Shown here in pieces: positions 1-14,600 of a stretch of 64,000 nt of DNA. The stretch's first letter is position 1, and each line of letters starts with the position of its first letter. The stretch is from Syngnathus acus (lineage: Eukaryota; Chordata; Actinopteri; Syngnathiformes; Syngnathidae), in the NCBI RefSeq assembly GCF_901709675.1, contig NC_051101.1, positions 14,469,416 through 14,533,415 of the forward strand. The letters run 5' to 3'. The position numbers were made by a program, and so were the translations under genes. The notes under the pieces were generated by a model. It made no database searches. It was not told where the DNA came from and saw only the letters and a list, made by a program, of their open reading frames with translations.

Positions 1-3000
1 CAGTGGTCTCAGTCGAAGCTAGCCGAGCCCTGTTAAAGCCGTCGCTTTTGAGCTCGGCCTTGGGCACGTCACCCTGAAGGGACTTTGAGGAGGACGATGA
101 GGAAGATGACCTGGAGCGAGAGCACTTACTCTCACTGGTCCGACAGAGAAAACGGTACGTGTGCATGACGCTGCAATTTGATTCCAATATCTCAGAAGGA
201 TGACGCTGTCGCACATACTTTGATTTCTTGGGGAACGTTTCTTCGGGTTTCTCGCGATTAGTGTCTGGGGAGTCAGCAAGCCCGTCCTGATCGTAATCTC
301 GTTCACGGCCGGAGTACTTTTTACGCCGTTCGATATCCAACCGAAGGTCCATTGGGCCACCCTTTGTTTTTTCCCCAACATCCTGAGCGATGCAAAACAG
401 AACAGTGTCGTGGACAGATTTTGGATTAGAATGCAGATGTTAAGTCTGCCAAGATGCTTTGTGAGATAAACTCAACAGTCCATGGGAACAAGAGCTAGGT
501 AACCATACAAGTACAGTACAGGTTTAGCTTGTTTTTGCAATCTGAGCCCATGTTTTTTTGGGTTACATTGATAGTCTTCATGCAAAGCTTGGCAAGGTCC
601 AGATTCTTTTAAAACACTCTTTTGGGGTGCTCATGGAAAGAAACGAGACGACTCGACAGCAGCGCCAGCACGGATATAGACTACCCACAGATCTTCTATA
701 ATTAAATATCTACTCAATGTAGGACAGTCGTGTGATATCCAATTCAAATGAGTCACTCCAGATTTCTAATCATGCTGAAATCAATTGCTGCCCACAAGAT
801 GGGAACCAGCTTTGAGGTGCATTTGGTCTAAAATCATCATCATTTGAGTGCTGAGCTTATGTAATTGTAAGCAAAGTAGCAATTTCTTGCTCTTTTTTGG
901 ATATTGCCAACGTTTTGATACTTACAAAGACAATTAGTCCCTTGAACATCTTGGGCACGGACGGCGGCATCCACGCTTTGACTTTTATCTTATTCATTAG
1001 CCTCATGGTTAGGCTCGTGCCAACATAATAACCGACTCACGACAGAAAGTCAAAAGGCCACATTGACATTCATTCATGAGAGGGCCAGCCAGCCAGCACT
1101 CTAAAGGCGTCCGTCTTGCTCATTGACGTGCCGTTTTGTTTGCCCCCGTTTATACGTCATAGTGCAAAATATTCAGTCACCTTGTTAGTGCCATCCTCTG
1201 AGCTTTTCATTGCCTCAAAAACCTGTGAGTGTTTCTTAAAAGCACTTGGTGATACGTCAATTCTCCTGCAAAGGGATCACACAACAAAAGCATTAAGACA
1301 GCGCGCACTGCCTTGGCCGAGCTATGAAGACAACATTGGACAGGACAACGAAGACTTGACCATTGCCCGGATCGAAAACAAACAACAGTTCAGGTAGGAC
1401 AGTGGAGAGAAATACCTGAGAGCTGCTTTTAAAATAGCAGGTGAAGCCACAGTACACTGAGAGTTGTTCAGGGCGACTCTACCTGTGAATCTCTGGGCTT
1501 TTTCGGGGTTTCATGCTCTCCCTCGCTGCAGCTTGCCTTTGGTACATGGTGAATCGCTCATTGAGAGTCATTCGGGAAGAGGCAAAGTGATGAGCTGCGA
1601 CAAAAACAGATGAACTCTGTGAAACGTTTTGGTTTTCCCTCCAGATGGCAAAGCAAATCTTGAGTAGAATGATGATGATGATAAACACGATGGAAATCCA
1701 CTTGTGAACTCACCTCTGATGTGGTGCAGGATGGTCACAATGTGCTGAGCAAACAGCTCGGCGGTAGTTCTCTGCATCGGCGCAGTCTGAACGTGTTGAA
1801 AGATGGAGCGGAACTCCTGACCTCTCTTTGACGATTGCACCAGGTCCTGAGACAACTGTCGCTCCTGAGCTAAAATCTCGGAAGTGCTGAACACGGTCCA
1901 AATGATTGTGTGAGTCAATTGGCACACAATTGGTCAATATTTGCAAAATATCCAAACCGGAAAACCACAACTTACCCGATCATGCTGTCTCCAAGGAAAT
2001 CCATTCTGACATTAATCTTGGGCTCAGGTTTTCTCAAGGACAACAACGCTGAGTCCTCCTCTGTCATCAGAAACATCTCCCTGTCAGAGTTCCGCCTCAA
2101 CAGTGGCACGGGAGATGGCGTCGAGAGAGATTTCGATATTTTCATGGGTTTGCAACCCAGCTCTTCAAAGGTTCCCGACATTTCCCGCCGAGCAATGGCA
2201 GCCAATTGCAGCGCATTGTACCTCTCCTCTCCGAGAGCGCTGGATTCGCTGTCGGCTCCCTGCGAGGAGGCACGCTTTGCCATCTGTCAAAGCACTCATC
2301 AACCGGCTCTCTGGATGAATGAACAACCTTTGGATTCGCTTTGTCAACATCTCCATTGTGCCTGTCTTTGTTCTGTGACTTTGAGTGAGGTTTGCGGAGG
2401 ATTCCGTCCTCCTCCGCCTCAGATGCAGAAGGAGAATCCTTCAGTAAATGATTTAAAGTCACTTTGCCGTTGAGGTCTTCTGTGTGGCACTTTGATGGTG
2501 GCTCAGCGACACCTGCCGGTGCTGGACCGTTTATATCGGCTTCATCGTCTACAGTATTTGCCTCTGTGCTCTTGTTTTCCCAACTGGGTTTGGGTTTTTT
2601 ATTGTGCTCCTTCAGAAACCTAAACAAAGGTAACAAAAACAGAGAGTGCTAGCATAACTTAACAGACGACCACTGAAGTGATGGTTGTTAGTAACATAAG
2701 AACAAAATCGGTCTTACTTTCTGAAAGCGATGGAGATGGCTGCTTTGTCTCCATCAGGGAATTCCTCGCTCTTGAACATGTCAAGGCTTGAAAGCATTTG
2801 GTTTAGCGCTTCCTGTGACATTTGTGTACTTGGTGCATTACACACCGTCTCCCAAGAGGGGGCACCATTGCTGGTGTCATTCTGAGATGAGCTACCAGTC
2901 TGGTTTGAGTTTTGGCTGTTCTGAAGATTGACAGCAAGATTTTCTGGACTGGCTTTCTTTGGACTGCTGTTGTATTCAGTCAGGATATGCCAGCCCCCCT

Positions 3001-4814
3001 CAGTTGACCCACCACCTGGACCTTGGGCATCTCCCACCTCAAATTGCTCCCCATCTGCCCCTTCTTTCTGGGCCTCCTTGGCCAAGAGCTCCTCTTTTAC
3101 ATTGTTGGAACTCTGATTAGCCACCAAAGGGGCTTTGGGAGAAGAGCCATGAGAGGAAGCGTTAGAATGTTGAGATTGCCTTGATAATGGAGAAGGGGAT
3201 CGGTCAGTGTGGTGGGATTGTCCTGGAGGAGGGGGGCTTCCAGAGAATTTCTGGAGGTAGGGTCGCCCTCGGGACTGGTTTTGATGCTGCTGTTTTTGCT
3301 GCTTCTGCGGGTTCTGCTTGTAATTTTTCCAGTTGTTACGAAAATTATAATTGTTGTTGTTGTTATTGTAACCTCTGCTGCCGCCGCCGCCACCACCACC
3401 ACCACGCTGGTATCGTCCACGTAGAGAAGTAGCCCGTCCTCTGCCTCGGAAGTTGTACGGCCTCCGGAAGCCGCGGTGATATCCCCGTAACTCACGGCTG
3501 TTCTGATATTTCTTGTCGCGGTTATAAAGTGGCGATTGAGATCTTGACCGGGACCGTGATCGAGACCGTGACCTAGAGCTAGGAGAACAAGAAAATCATG
3601 ATCAAAGCCTGCTTTTTATCCCCACACCTCGTACATGGCCCGGTACACAAAAGAGTGAAATGTGCGTTTAATTGAATTGGGGCAGTGGAGGGAAGTAGAA
3701 ACGTAGCTTTTTCAGGGATGTGTACTTTAAGTATTATTTTTTTCTGTTGACTTGGCACATTCAAAAACTTGTGCCTAAAATTTCTACCCCTTACTTTTTC
3801 AACCTCATAATTTATGGATTGGTTTTCTTTCCGTAGCACTGTACTTCACCCCAAACACAAAAATCAGCTACAACTTCTTCCGTCCTTCCTAGTCCGGAAC
3901 CTCCTCAATTAAGTAGCCATTCATGCAGTAAAGATGGCCTACCAATGTTGCAGTGACAAAATGCTCCACATGGTGGCTCTAGTGATCCTCTTATGTACAT
4001 TACTCCAGCGTCAACCTAAAATATACCGTAGTCTGCAATTTATTGCTAAGCTCCTATAGTATCTTATCTCTATAGTATGTCGTATATGCGTGCTAGATAC
4101 ATTTTGAGACTCCTCACTGGTGCATTTGACGTTATAGACGGTTCACATCTGCTGTATACATGAACGTATCATCTTCCAGACCTTTGGTGTAGACATCAAT
4201 ACTTAAAATGTTTTCGGAATTTTTCCACCCATCTTTTACAAGGCATAGTATTGTACTCAAGTTTCCGCCATCAATGGAAAAGTAATACGACTGAACTCTA
4301 CCAACCACCAATGTATGCCAAAACCAACGCACCCTTCCAACAGCAACATAAAAGATGTGAAAGAGATCGACAATGCAAAAAAAAAGAACTCACCGCGTCC
4401 TTTTTTTCATTGGAATACCGAGTGATTCACAAGGCAGCACACTGAGCTGCTCTGCACACTTAAAGGCAGTGAGTTGCGCTGACACTCCAGCTGTGTCACA
4501 TGGGCCAAACAGAGGAGGAGGGCTCTACTCAAATCCTCTTTGACTCTATGCTTGCCGGTAATGGGGATTAACCAATCGGTGGAGAGATGACTAATGGCAA
4601 GATCAATTGGGAAAAGATATTTCAAATGTGATCAGCCCAAGGCAAAAACACAAAGTCACGGGAATTGGTGAATCTACCTGTATCGATGTCTCCTGGAGCG
4701 CGAGCGGGAGTGACTTCTTTGAGAGTGCGAGGTGGACCGGGATCGGGAGCGCGATCGGGACCGGGATCTCGAGTGACTCCGAGACCGAGAAGCTGATCTT
4801 GTGGCTCTGGACAT
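1..4814 (-). CDS. thrap3: THRAP3/TRAP150-like RNA-processing and transcription cofactor, partial
   Basis: THRAP3/BCLAF1-family nuclear protein; the family acts in pre-mRNA splicing, mRNA export and Mediator-linked transcription. Coding exons in transcript order: 4814-4678, 3578-2718, 2619-1976, 1886-1714, 1594-1483, 1265-1181, 382-219, 134-1 (continues off the window). The start ATG at 4814 opens an Arg-Ser-rich N-terminus (MSRATRSASRSRSHS), followed by an RGG/Tyr/Asn-rich stretch. Family signatures are AISIAFRK-FLKEHNKK, LAQERQLSQDLVQSS with EFRSIFQHVQ, AQHIVTILHH, MTLNERFTMYQ, KSPEIHR-RIDVSPS and DLRLDIERRKK, ending in a Ser-rich tail. The first coding exon begins at an acceptor near 4844, so a noncoding exon should lie upstream; I did not find it. 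The frame changes near 2283 inside exon 3, from a one-base gap or an unrecognised intron. A BCLAF1 paralogue is less likely because the LAQERQL and AQHIVTILHH blocks look closer to THRAP3. Confidence 0.87.
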
Positions 4815-7800
4815 CCCCGCTGGCAGGCCAGGCACCTCAGACTACTGTCATAGAACAAAAAAAGTCATCCATTCCAGTCACAAGTTTAAAAAAAAAAGGC
4901 AAAAATGCACATTCCTAATAAGAACATGGGCAATAGAACTTCTTGAAGTGGTTCAGTGGTATTCTCGGGTTAAATGAAGGAAAGATGAGAGAATTGCCAA
5001 AGAGACCAGCATCCCAGGAAAAAACTGAAAATGAAAGAAAGAAAACCAAATGGCGTCAACAAGCAGCTTCCAAAGAGCAGGGTAGGCACTGCGTAGTAGT
5101 ATCAACCACATGCTGTTTTTATTTAGTCACTGCTACTTATTTGCATAAAGGGCGGACTTGCCTTGGTCAACTCCGCCACTCACCATTGCCTATGCTGCAG
5201 AAAATTGCACAGTAATTCACACCGAGTTCTGAAAAGCGAAGCTGGTCTTTGAGCGACCGACCACTCTAGTCTATAATTTCTTTGTCATACCTACATAAAT
5301 CTGAAAATATGAATTCTGAAGCCCCCAAAACCCAGACTTGGCTGGACATTGTGAAGCTAATACCACATGAGCTCAACACGAGAATACTTCCTTGCGTTTA
5401 TTACACGTGACTGCAGTTTTCATTTGAACATGGTCCAGATAAAACCCGCTACTGTCAAATGTATTGTTTTACGCCACGTTAAACAGTATAACGCAATGGA
5501 ATCTGCTCTATATGGAAGCTGCACAAAGATAACAGAAGACTCAAGCAACAGGAATCTATAGATTTTTGGGTCTGCAGAGGTCTGAGATCTGCAAAGGATC
5601 ACCAGAGTCCTCTCCCTGGACTTTGGATCAAACTACCGACCGCGTACGACCGAGATTACAAAAGCGGCGCACCCTATTGCATTGGTGTTCCCGGTGTATA
5701 TCCCTGCTACTATTTTGGAAAGTATCGAAACCAATCTGTCTCCTCCCCCCCCCCCCCCCTTTTGCTCCTCTTTCATAAGCACCACGAGCACGCTGCTCCC
5801 CCTTGTTCCTGGCACTTTGTTGTCATTGGCTTTCAGGGTGCAATTTCCTGAAGGCTCCAACCTCGAGCGAGCATCTACTGCGCTTAGTCTGCATATTATA
5901 AGAGCGTGACATTCACATGTGCTCTTTTTAGTAGTGAAATGGTGGACTGTTTTTCCTCTCGACATATCAGAACCCCCTTAGAGATGTTCACTTGCATGAC
6001 AGTAGATGTCCTGGAACATCTGGACAACATTGGAAAGCAAGTGTAAAAGAGAAGGACAAAAAGCTTCCTCTGTGAAATGGCCTACAAACTGCAACTGGAA
6101 TCCTTAATTCCACGCCACATTTCGTCTGTGTCAGCTCTGGCCTTTCTGTCTTTGGGTACTATGACAACTCCTATCTTCTACCACATGCAAAGTTTATAAG
6201 GATGGAGCCACGGTATCAGCCCTGCTATCTGTCTACTCTCACCCATGACGATTGGTATTCGCCCCTGGTCCTCCGGGTCCCTCCACCCTGCTTATCAATA
6301 TTCTTGTGTTCACAAAACATCATAGCAATTGAGTAGGACATGTCTTAATCATTCAAGATCCACCAGCGTGGTTCCTTGTGGTGGCTACATTTTGTTGATG
6401 CAGTGTAAAGTACCAAAGGCTTGTGACTATTCTTACCAACAACTTGCTTCTTGCCAAGTCGTTCAAAGCTCACAGTTGTTGCATCTGTTTCGGAGGTCTC
6501 AATCGATAACCATGTGCAGCTGTGCCTCTGGCTTCCAACATACTGTCCGCAACCTAATGACGGAGAATTTAGCCTCTTAAGGGAGCCTGTTGCCTGTTTG
6601 GCCTTTTAACCAGTCAACACTGGATTTACTCTCAAACACGTAGCGCTACCGCACTTGTGAGGCCCTTTTAATGGATTCACTCCAATAGAAGTGATCGTCT
6701 TAACTACCTCACATTTGACAACCCGATGACACTGACAGTAGCACTGATAATGAACCCCGGGCAAGAAAATGTTCTGAACCCAGGACAAAGATATCGCCTA
6801 TCTAAATGGTCCTTTCATAGACCGACATCAGAACAGCTGTAGTTTAATTTCACGTAATCCACAATGGACCTGCAACTCGATACGCACGATACTCTTTAGT
6901 GTCACTGAGCCAATCCACTGCAATTGATGCGATCTCGGCTTTACTAAAACGCAACTAGCCTTCCGCTCCCCTTGTCAAGACACGTTGAAGCGGTTAGGAT
7001 GGACAACAGGGCCTCAGAGAAGATAAGCCACCCAGCTTCCTGCTAGCTTATTGAGCAAAAACAACTGCTTCGCTTCAGTCTGAAGGCTGAGAGTTCAGAG
7101 GAGGTCTTGTGTCGCGCCGTACTTCTTTGTCAAACCTAAATCGGTATGCGGAGGCGAGAGCTAAAGTACGACCGAGTGTCACCCAGACATCCTTGCGTTG
7201 ACTCACTTCCCGACGCATCTGTCGTCCCCGTGTTTGCACACGAGAAGGACGCCATCAGCTGAAGTCGCTGGTCTCTATTTTGGTCTACCGGCAACAGGCC
7301 GGCCATGAGTTATAGCTTCATACTTGCAAAACATGCACAGTTGCCATTTGCGTTTTCCTTTGGGCCTTGTAGTCAGCATGGAGATAAGATGGTGGGCGGG
7401 TCTTTTCAACTCATTGTAGGGGTGCGCAACAACCTCAGATGGTGTTTTTTGGGGCAATTTGATCAAGAATGTCTGCATTCATATGAATGAAAATGCTGCA
7501 CAGTAAATTTTGCTCGTCACAAATTCACCTCTTTCCATCAAGACCGAATGTATTATTTTTTCCGTATTATACGAGATGCAATGTAGTGTAGTGTTCTAAC
7601 GCCACCTCTCCCAAACAATGAGCGCAATGTTACAGACACGTTATCGTACGATCAAAACGCAACAGGACACCGGACCGAAATGAAACCTCATTAATAGACC
7701 GCGAGACTGTAAATACAGACACTCCTTATCATTGTGCGTGTGCGTGGGCAGTACGTGTGTGTTGGCACAGACAGCTGGTGTTTATCAAAGCAGATCCAAT

Positions 7801-8441
7801 GGAATCGGGCATCCCAACATTCTTTAACATGAGTCACCCCAAAGAATAGAGTGGAACTTGTGGATTCCAAATAAGACAGAAAGGAGTCGATTTGAACATG
7901 TGACCATGTTTTTCTGTCGATGGAGTGGGTGAAATCTGCATTCGCCTGGCAACCATCCTGATCAAGCAAAATTGAAACAGGCCATTCAGGATATTTATCC
8001 AAATATTTTCTTTTGAGCATTTTTACAATTTCTCCACGGTCATTGAGTGATTGGAAAAGGTTCCATTAAGATTGCCCCAAAAAGTACCGAACTCTCCACG
8101 AGTATCCAGACTTTTTTTGCTTTGGAGAACTACCGCAGTGAGTCTAACAGTGTACACTTCTTGGAGCTCGTCCCGACTCCTCTTCACCACAAAGGGGAAC
8201 TGGTGCAGCCCACTTCATAAATCCTTTTCCCCTCTCCAATTGCCTGCTCACATGTCACTGTGCACTTTCTCTTGATTGAGTGCAGCGTGCTAAATGTGTC
8301 ATGTTCTGCCCAAGTGATGAATGTTAAGAGGAGCACAAAGAAGTCACCTACCGGTCAGCGTTTTTGCTCAGCGTTGACGTTGCCTCATATTCAGCAGCAC
8401 CTAAAAGCGTTAAAAGTCGTCCCACTGCAATGCTCCTTGCT

Positions 8442-8622
8442 TGTGTGTGTGTGTGTGTGTGTGTATGTGTGCGTGCGTGTGTGATCTGCAGTGGCGACTG
8501 GCTCACTTATGTCTGCTCGCATGTGTGCACGCATGTGTCGGTGGGAGTGTGCGTGTGTTTGCAATCGAGAAGGGGGCGTGGCCTCTGCCCTCCCTTTTAG
8601 TGTGTTCCTGTGTGTGTGTGTG

Positions 8623-8653
<31 letters not shown>

Positions 8654-8663
8654 CTGTGTGTGT
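8442..8663. repeat. Interrupted GT microsatellite
   Basis: Two blocks of alternating GT, about 8442-8480 and 8608-8663, are separated by GT-rich degenerate sequence. Open frames across it on both strands are Cys-Val or Thr-His repeats caused by the dinucleotide. Confidence 0.9.
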
Positions 8664-11600
8664 GATTATCCCAAAAGACAGTGATTCAAAATATATATTG
8701 TACGGATATATTAAACATGCATACAGTATAATTAAAAATAAATAACATGAATACAACTTAAGAAGTTAAAAAAGAATCAAACAAATTCAAGAAAGATACA
8801 TTAAATATTAAATCTGTCTGAACGAAACTTTTGTAATCGTTATACATTTTGATTTATTTTGAATATCATCACTTTTCAATTAAAAATGTGAAATTTCTTA
8901 AATATTTATCCCCAAAACATCCAAATACTTTGGATAAAAAGAAATAAACAAACACTAGATGCTACATGAAACAAACTGAAAGAAAATTGGACAAACATTA
9001 ACATTGATGAAACATGACCCTTCTAGAAAAAAATAATCGATTTAAATGAGTTCAATAATTATACAATGGCTCATTCCATCAACACTTGCGGTATGTAAGA
9101 GCGTTACTTAACCTGCTCTTGTCTGTAGCACAAACACCCGCAAGAACGCCCCAAGGATGACATAGAAACTCCTGTCAAAAAAAAACCAACTCTCTGGGTG
9201 GCAAGCCAAAAGTGTTTTTGCTGTGCGCTAGAAGCAAAAGTCACAGCTCTTGGACCACAGATGAAAGCAGGGTCGCTAATTGAGTGCAGTTGTGCAATAT
9301 TAGTCACTGCATCCATTCATGATTCTTGCTCCAAAAGTCAGCTAGCTCAAACGTGACTTTCCAGACGACAAGCAGAGCGGTTGTAATTTTCCTGGGTCAT
9401 TCAAGGCCTCTATTAAGAGATCTTCTAAATTGCCTGCGAAACACAGCCGCGTTCATCGTTAAACAGTCGCCATATTGACGCTGACGTTGGATTTGTTTTA
9501 CCGACAGGCATTCTTTTCATCGGAGCATGTTTTATGAAGTGCGCTGGCTTATCAGTTGACGGCTAAATGGAGGCTGAGAAGGCTCGCATTGTTATTGTTT
9601 CATAGAGTCAGTCGGCGGTATAAATATTCCGCTCAAAGCCGGCTTCTCGTCTTATCATCGTTTTCCCTCTTTTACCTCCACGTTAGCCATTCAAAGCAGG
9701 GCTTAGAGTTCATGTGCCCTTCCTGTGTAATGTTCTTCGTCTTGTTGATGTTATGTCTGCCCTACGCGGCGCGGCGGCCAACATAGGACCAACTGCAGCG
9801 ATGAAAATCTTTCAACCCTAATTGGGGCTGACAATCAAGGGTGTCCCTTAGAACGCTCCCGACAACCAAGCAATGAGTTCACTTTAGTTGTTAAATTTTA
9901 CGTGACTACAAATTTAATTGGAGTTATTACTCCAATTTCAGTAACGGATTTGTCAATCGATGCGAATGTTAACATTTTTGCTCAAGCATTCATGCTAGCT
10001 CTGTTAGCTGCTCTGCTTACGGGTGAAGAACAAACTTAAAAAAAGAAAAATGTTCATGTTGTTTAACCCCCCCCGCCCCCTCCTTCTTGAAGTAAAGTAT
10101 CAGGACACTTCATTCAACTCCACAAAGCCTGCAATGGCTCAGGTATTTCCATTTGTTTACCTTCATTCATTGACCCGAATGAACACAAGTGGTACAGAAA
10201 ATGGATGGATTAACGCCGCATTCATTACCAGAAATCACAACAAAGCCAGACAGAATGTACAGACCCAACGGGACCACCGTGCTCGAAGCTTTAATTAGTC
10301 ATTACGGTTTGTGTTTACGCTGCAGGAAAGTCGGATACGCCGCAATTCAGCGTGTTGCCTATCAAAGCCCTCAAATTGTTACAATCATTCTGTTTGGACT
10401 GTAGGCGAACAAAAACCAGCCAGCCAGCCAGCCAGCCAGCGTGTGTATTTGCATTGGAAATGCTGCTGCTGAGAGCTTGCGCCGCCGCATCCTGCCATCC
10501 TTCCCTTTCTTATTCATCAAGTTCTCTCCATCATTCAACACGGTCAGCTTTGCAATCATCACACTTACACATCTGTGATGGGCAGGACAGTTGTCACAGC
10601 AGATGGCTTCATGCATTTGAGACAAGCTAGTCTCGAGACTTGAAATTGTTGACTTAAATCGGATTTGTCGTTAAACTGGTTGACCCCTTTAAGTTGTACA
10701 TGTCACGTGTGAACACGAGTGTGCAGCCTTGACCCCATAATAAAAATGAAAGTTTTAACCATGGACCGCTAACCTGGAGAGTCGCGAGGCCTCGATGGGC
10801 TATTTTCAGCAAGTCCCCTTGACACTATCTCCGTCTCTCGCGTGTGTTTGGATAAATGAGTTCGCAACCCCGCACAGCGCCGACCGACTTTGTATCCTCT
10901 CCACCTGTTGGAAGTGTCCATCTCCTCGCGAATGGTCTTGCGGTAGCACATCTCGTAACTCAACTCCCTTGGGGGGCGTTGTCTTCGGCGGTGGGCCGAG
11001 GTTCTGTACATTGCTCGGATTTTCACATACTGTCTTTGTTCTTTACGGCAACAAGAATCATTCTCGTCTTGTCTCGGCCGAAGAACAACCAGCAGTAAAA
11101 CGTTCAGGTATTATTAACTCATTTAGCATTTCTTTTGTCACTCAGTAAATGTGATTCTCCAAATGGCATAGAATCGACGCAACGCTGGCAACGTACAACA
11201 TCGTCTGTTTTTTTGTTCCCCATCGGTATCATGTCTGTAAATTAATCAAATGAACTATTACGAGCTTGATCTAAATGGGTAGAATATACTAAAATTGAAA
11301 TCAGAATTCTTAAGTTCATAGTGTGACTTTGACCATCCCTGCTAAGAGTACTCTCGCCTTACCAACAGAATGTTGTCGAATCAAGACTTGTACGGGGTCT
11401 GCAGAGAGCCGAAACAAGCCGGCAGTGTAGTAAGTAAATCCTTCCCTTTTATGTCAAACCACCTCTGTTTTGGAGCATCTGGTTGTTGTTACCGCTTGTA
11501 AATATCCAAGCATCTCTTACTGGCTGTACCATGAATCATCCTTTATTCCGAAGAAAAGACTCGATTGTTTCTAAAAGGTACCTTACGTGGGGAAAAATAA

Positions 11601-14600
11601 CGTTAAGCTTTCTTTTAATGGCAACAGAAAAAAAAAAAAAAAAACATTTTTCTTGAGAATGTAAAAGCGTTTTGCTCAGTAGGGTACACGCATATGCCGA
11701 TTTTAACGTCTACCGATTGAACTTGAAGTCATTCTTCACCGCCGATCCAAGATCACGTTGACGTCTGTGGTACTTTGAAGTTGATTGTAGGCTTTGGCGG
11801 TCCAGCTCTTACCCCTATCAAGGACTGAGTTTGGAAAGTAAGAAAAGACCACCTCCAACTCCATAGTGCGGCCACAACTGCCGGATCATCTGACACCTGT
11901 CAAAAAGCAAGATGGATGTCTGGCTTGGCCTCTTTGTCAACACAGCGGGCCCGGTAGGGGGTTGTGGAGACGAGCACGCATGGCAGACAGCTGCCCCGTG
12001 GCTCCAGAAGTCCTCCGTGATCACCAACCCTCATACACACCGTGGCTATAGAGTCAATTATCACCTTCTCCGTATTACGGCCAAGCACTCGGATGGCACC
12101 GGCGCTCGTCCAACTCGCACGTCAGCTAGAAAAATGTGGAAACCAAAGACGGCTGCCACCAGAGCCGCGATTATGAGCAAAATCCCGATTTGATTAGTGG
12201 GCAAACGAGGAGATAAAAGTAGAGCACAGCTTCACGAGCGTGCAATTCCTCCATACCAAATAGCCTCTGTCCCAGACGTGCTTTTGGCATGTCCAGTATC
12301 ATTTGGACTTTTGACACCTAAGATGACAAACGGGTGTCCCGGTTTTCTTCTCTGACCATCTTCTTTGAACTGACTTTTAAGACCTAAACCTCCCGCAAAT
12401 GGAGTGTCGCTCTCATGGGGTGGTCTTCTGATCCAGTCTAACATTAGTGGTCAGTCAGAGTGCATCATCAAGTGATGGAACTGTTTCCCAACGATCTCCA
12501 GAGTGGAGGTTCTATTAAATGAGGACCTTGGGAATTTGAAAATAGGAATGGCAAGACAAATGTGTGACCCTCAGCCCATTGGAGCAAGAGGTCGAGCTTG
12601 CCTAGCTGTCATTTTCTTCTTAACGCCGTCAGATGTATGGAGGCCGCCGGGCAGCAGGTGCTGCTGGTAGACAACCCACCAGTGCCACTCACGGGCACCG
12701 TACTAATGACCCGTACTAAGTAGAGGTCGCCTAGGTCGTGCCGCACCTTTTGCGGCATCTTCACAAACGGGTCGTGCAACCGGATCCCCGTCGCAGTCTC
12801 TCGGGTTTGTTACTCAACGCGGCTTACGGGAAAGCCTTCATTAACTGTGCGGGCAAATTGACATTTTAAAGTTGGCATAGGAAAGTAAGGTTCTATAATT
12901 GGGTTGTATACAAATAGTCTCAGCTCATAGGTGGACATAAAAGACGGCGCATTAGCTCGCGTACGTGATCCGCTCGCGGGAGTTGGTGATGCGTGCGGAA
13001 AAACACTTGGACAGCTGCGCCAGACCGACGCAATTGAAGACAGCCTTCACGACAGCTGAGGCTGCCACAATCCGTTAGACCAGTCAAAAATAAATTCAAA
13101 ATAAAAAAAAAAAGCACCTATCTCCAGTTTTTCTCTTGGACCTTTTGTTCGCTTGCTATACCAACTTAGGTTAAATCAGGCGTAGTTCTGTGGTCTACCA
13201 AGGGTAAAATTAGTCTGTGCAAATGCGCTCAACCTTTGCCGTGGAGCTATCGGCGGTTTCACTTACAGTGAGCCCGAGGTGGCACTCGATGAAACTCAGT
13301 ACTTGGATACAAAGTAAAAATCCAAGTCCGGTAACATACTTGCACTTTGCTACTTCCATGAGAACCCGAGAAGACAACCAGGAAATATAAATTTGCTTGC
13401 TTCTTTGTTTTCACTCCCTAGTGGTGAGTAGGTTGTATGACATGTTGTTTCTCATTGGTCTTAAAATACACGCCCACACTGAAGTACGTCTGGTGTGCCC
13501 AGATGGCCTCTGCCAGCTAAATTAAAGAGACGCTTCGACTTTTTAAGTTCAAGCAGCTGTGGATTTCTGCGAGTTGACACTCTTGGTCTAAGTAGACGTG
13601 AACAGACACACAGTAAACACGTCACATTTAGGCTTTTCATTTCTTTGCGCTAACGTACCAGCCGGCTAGCATAATCGCTCACTGACACAATGTTCATTTG
13701 TGTGCGCTAATTAACCTTGGCTTGTTTGTTCCCATTGCTACTCCTCCTTTTTAATCATTACGACCCCCTCGAACGAAGGGATTCAAGTGAACCTTTTTTG
13801 TTCAGCTAAATGGAAGCAGATGGCTCCCACGGAGTTTCTTTCGTATGGGGGCAGACACGCATGACCATACCGAGGGACAGCAAAATCAGAAAACAAACAA
13901 CAATCAAAGCCACACTGGCGTATAAATAAAGCAGCAGGCAGGGTAGCTCAAAAGTGTTTCTTTGGCCTCCCGCAATGAGTCACAAACGTACATCAGCTTG
14001 CATTTGTATCCTTTAGCTCACATGTGCGTGGCATCCTTCCAAAACAGTTGATGCGCAAAGATGTTGGCCGGCCTCACTGATTTGGGAGCTGTGCTCAAGT
14101 TTGGGACATTCTACCACCTGCTGACTCATGGCTTTATGAATAGATCATACAAAATTGAAATCCAACTGTTCTTTAAAATGCAAATGTTTAAATACAGCTT
14201 TTCTGTAGAGAGTTGGCGATTCTTTCCGACGCGGACCACACTTCGCTAAGTCGCGAAATGAAGTTTGACAGTTTGACCGTTTTCTCAGTCCCAACGCAAA
14301 TCCTTCTGTTCTGTCAACAAAATTCCCAGATTCAACCCTTTCCTGTTTAGAACGTACCTACAAACTCCTTTTTGACCGCGTAATAAAAGACTTTCAGTGC
14401 TGCCCTTCCTTCCATTTGCTTTGGCTTTTGCGACCCGACGGCCGAACTGAGTCGCATTTGTCCCGCCGTCTCCTTTGCACAAAACGTCTAGCCGTTGTGT
14501 TTCTGCTCAGCCAAAGCAGTAAAGCTGGCGGCGGCGCAAAGGCGTGTTAGCAACCCGCCAACGAAAAGCACTTCCTGTGCAGAGTCACTGGAACTGAGCG

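Noticed and set aside
7691-8020. 109-codon minus-strand open frame
   Set aside because: No recognisable domain, no splice context and no gene-like neighbours; chance cannot be excluded.
8391-8756. Open frames of Cys-Val and Thr-His repeats on both strands
   Set aside because: They arise from the GT microsatellite and have no family resemblance.
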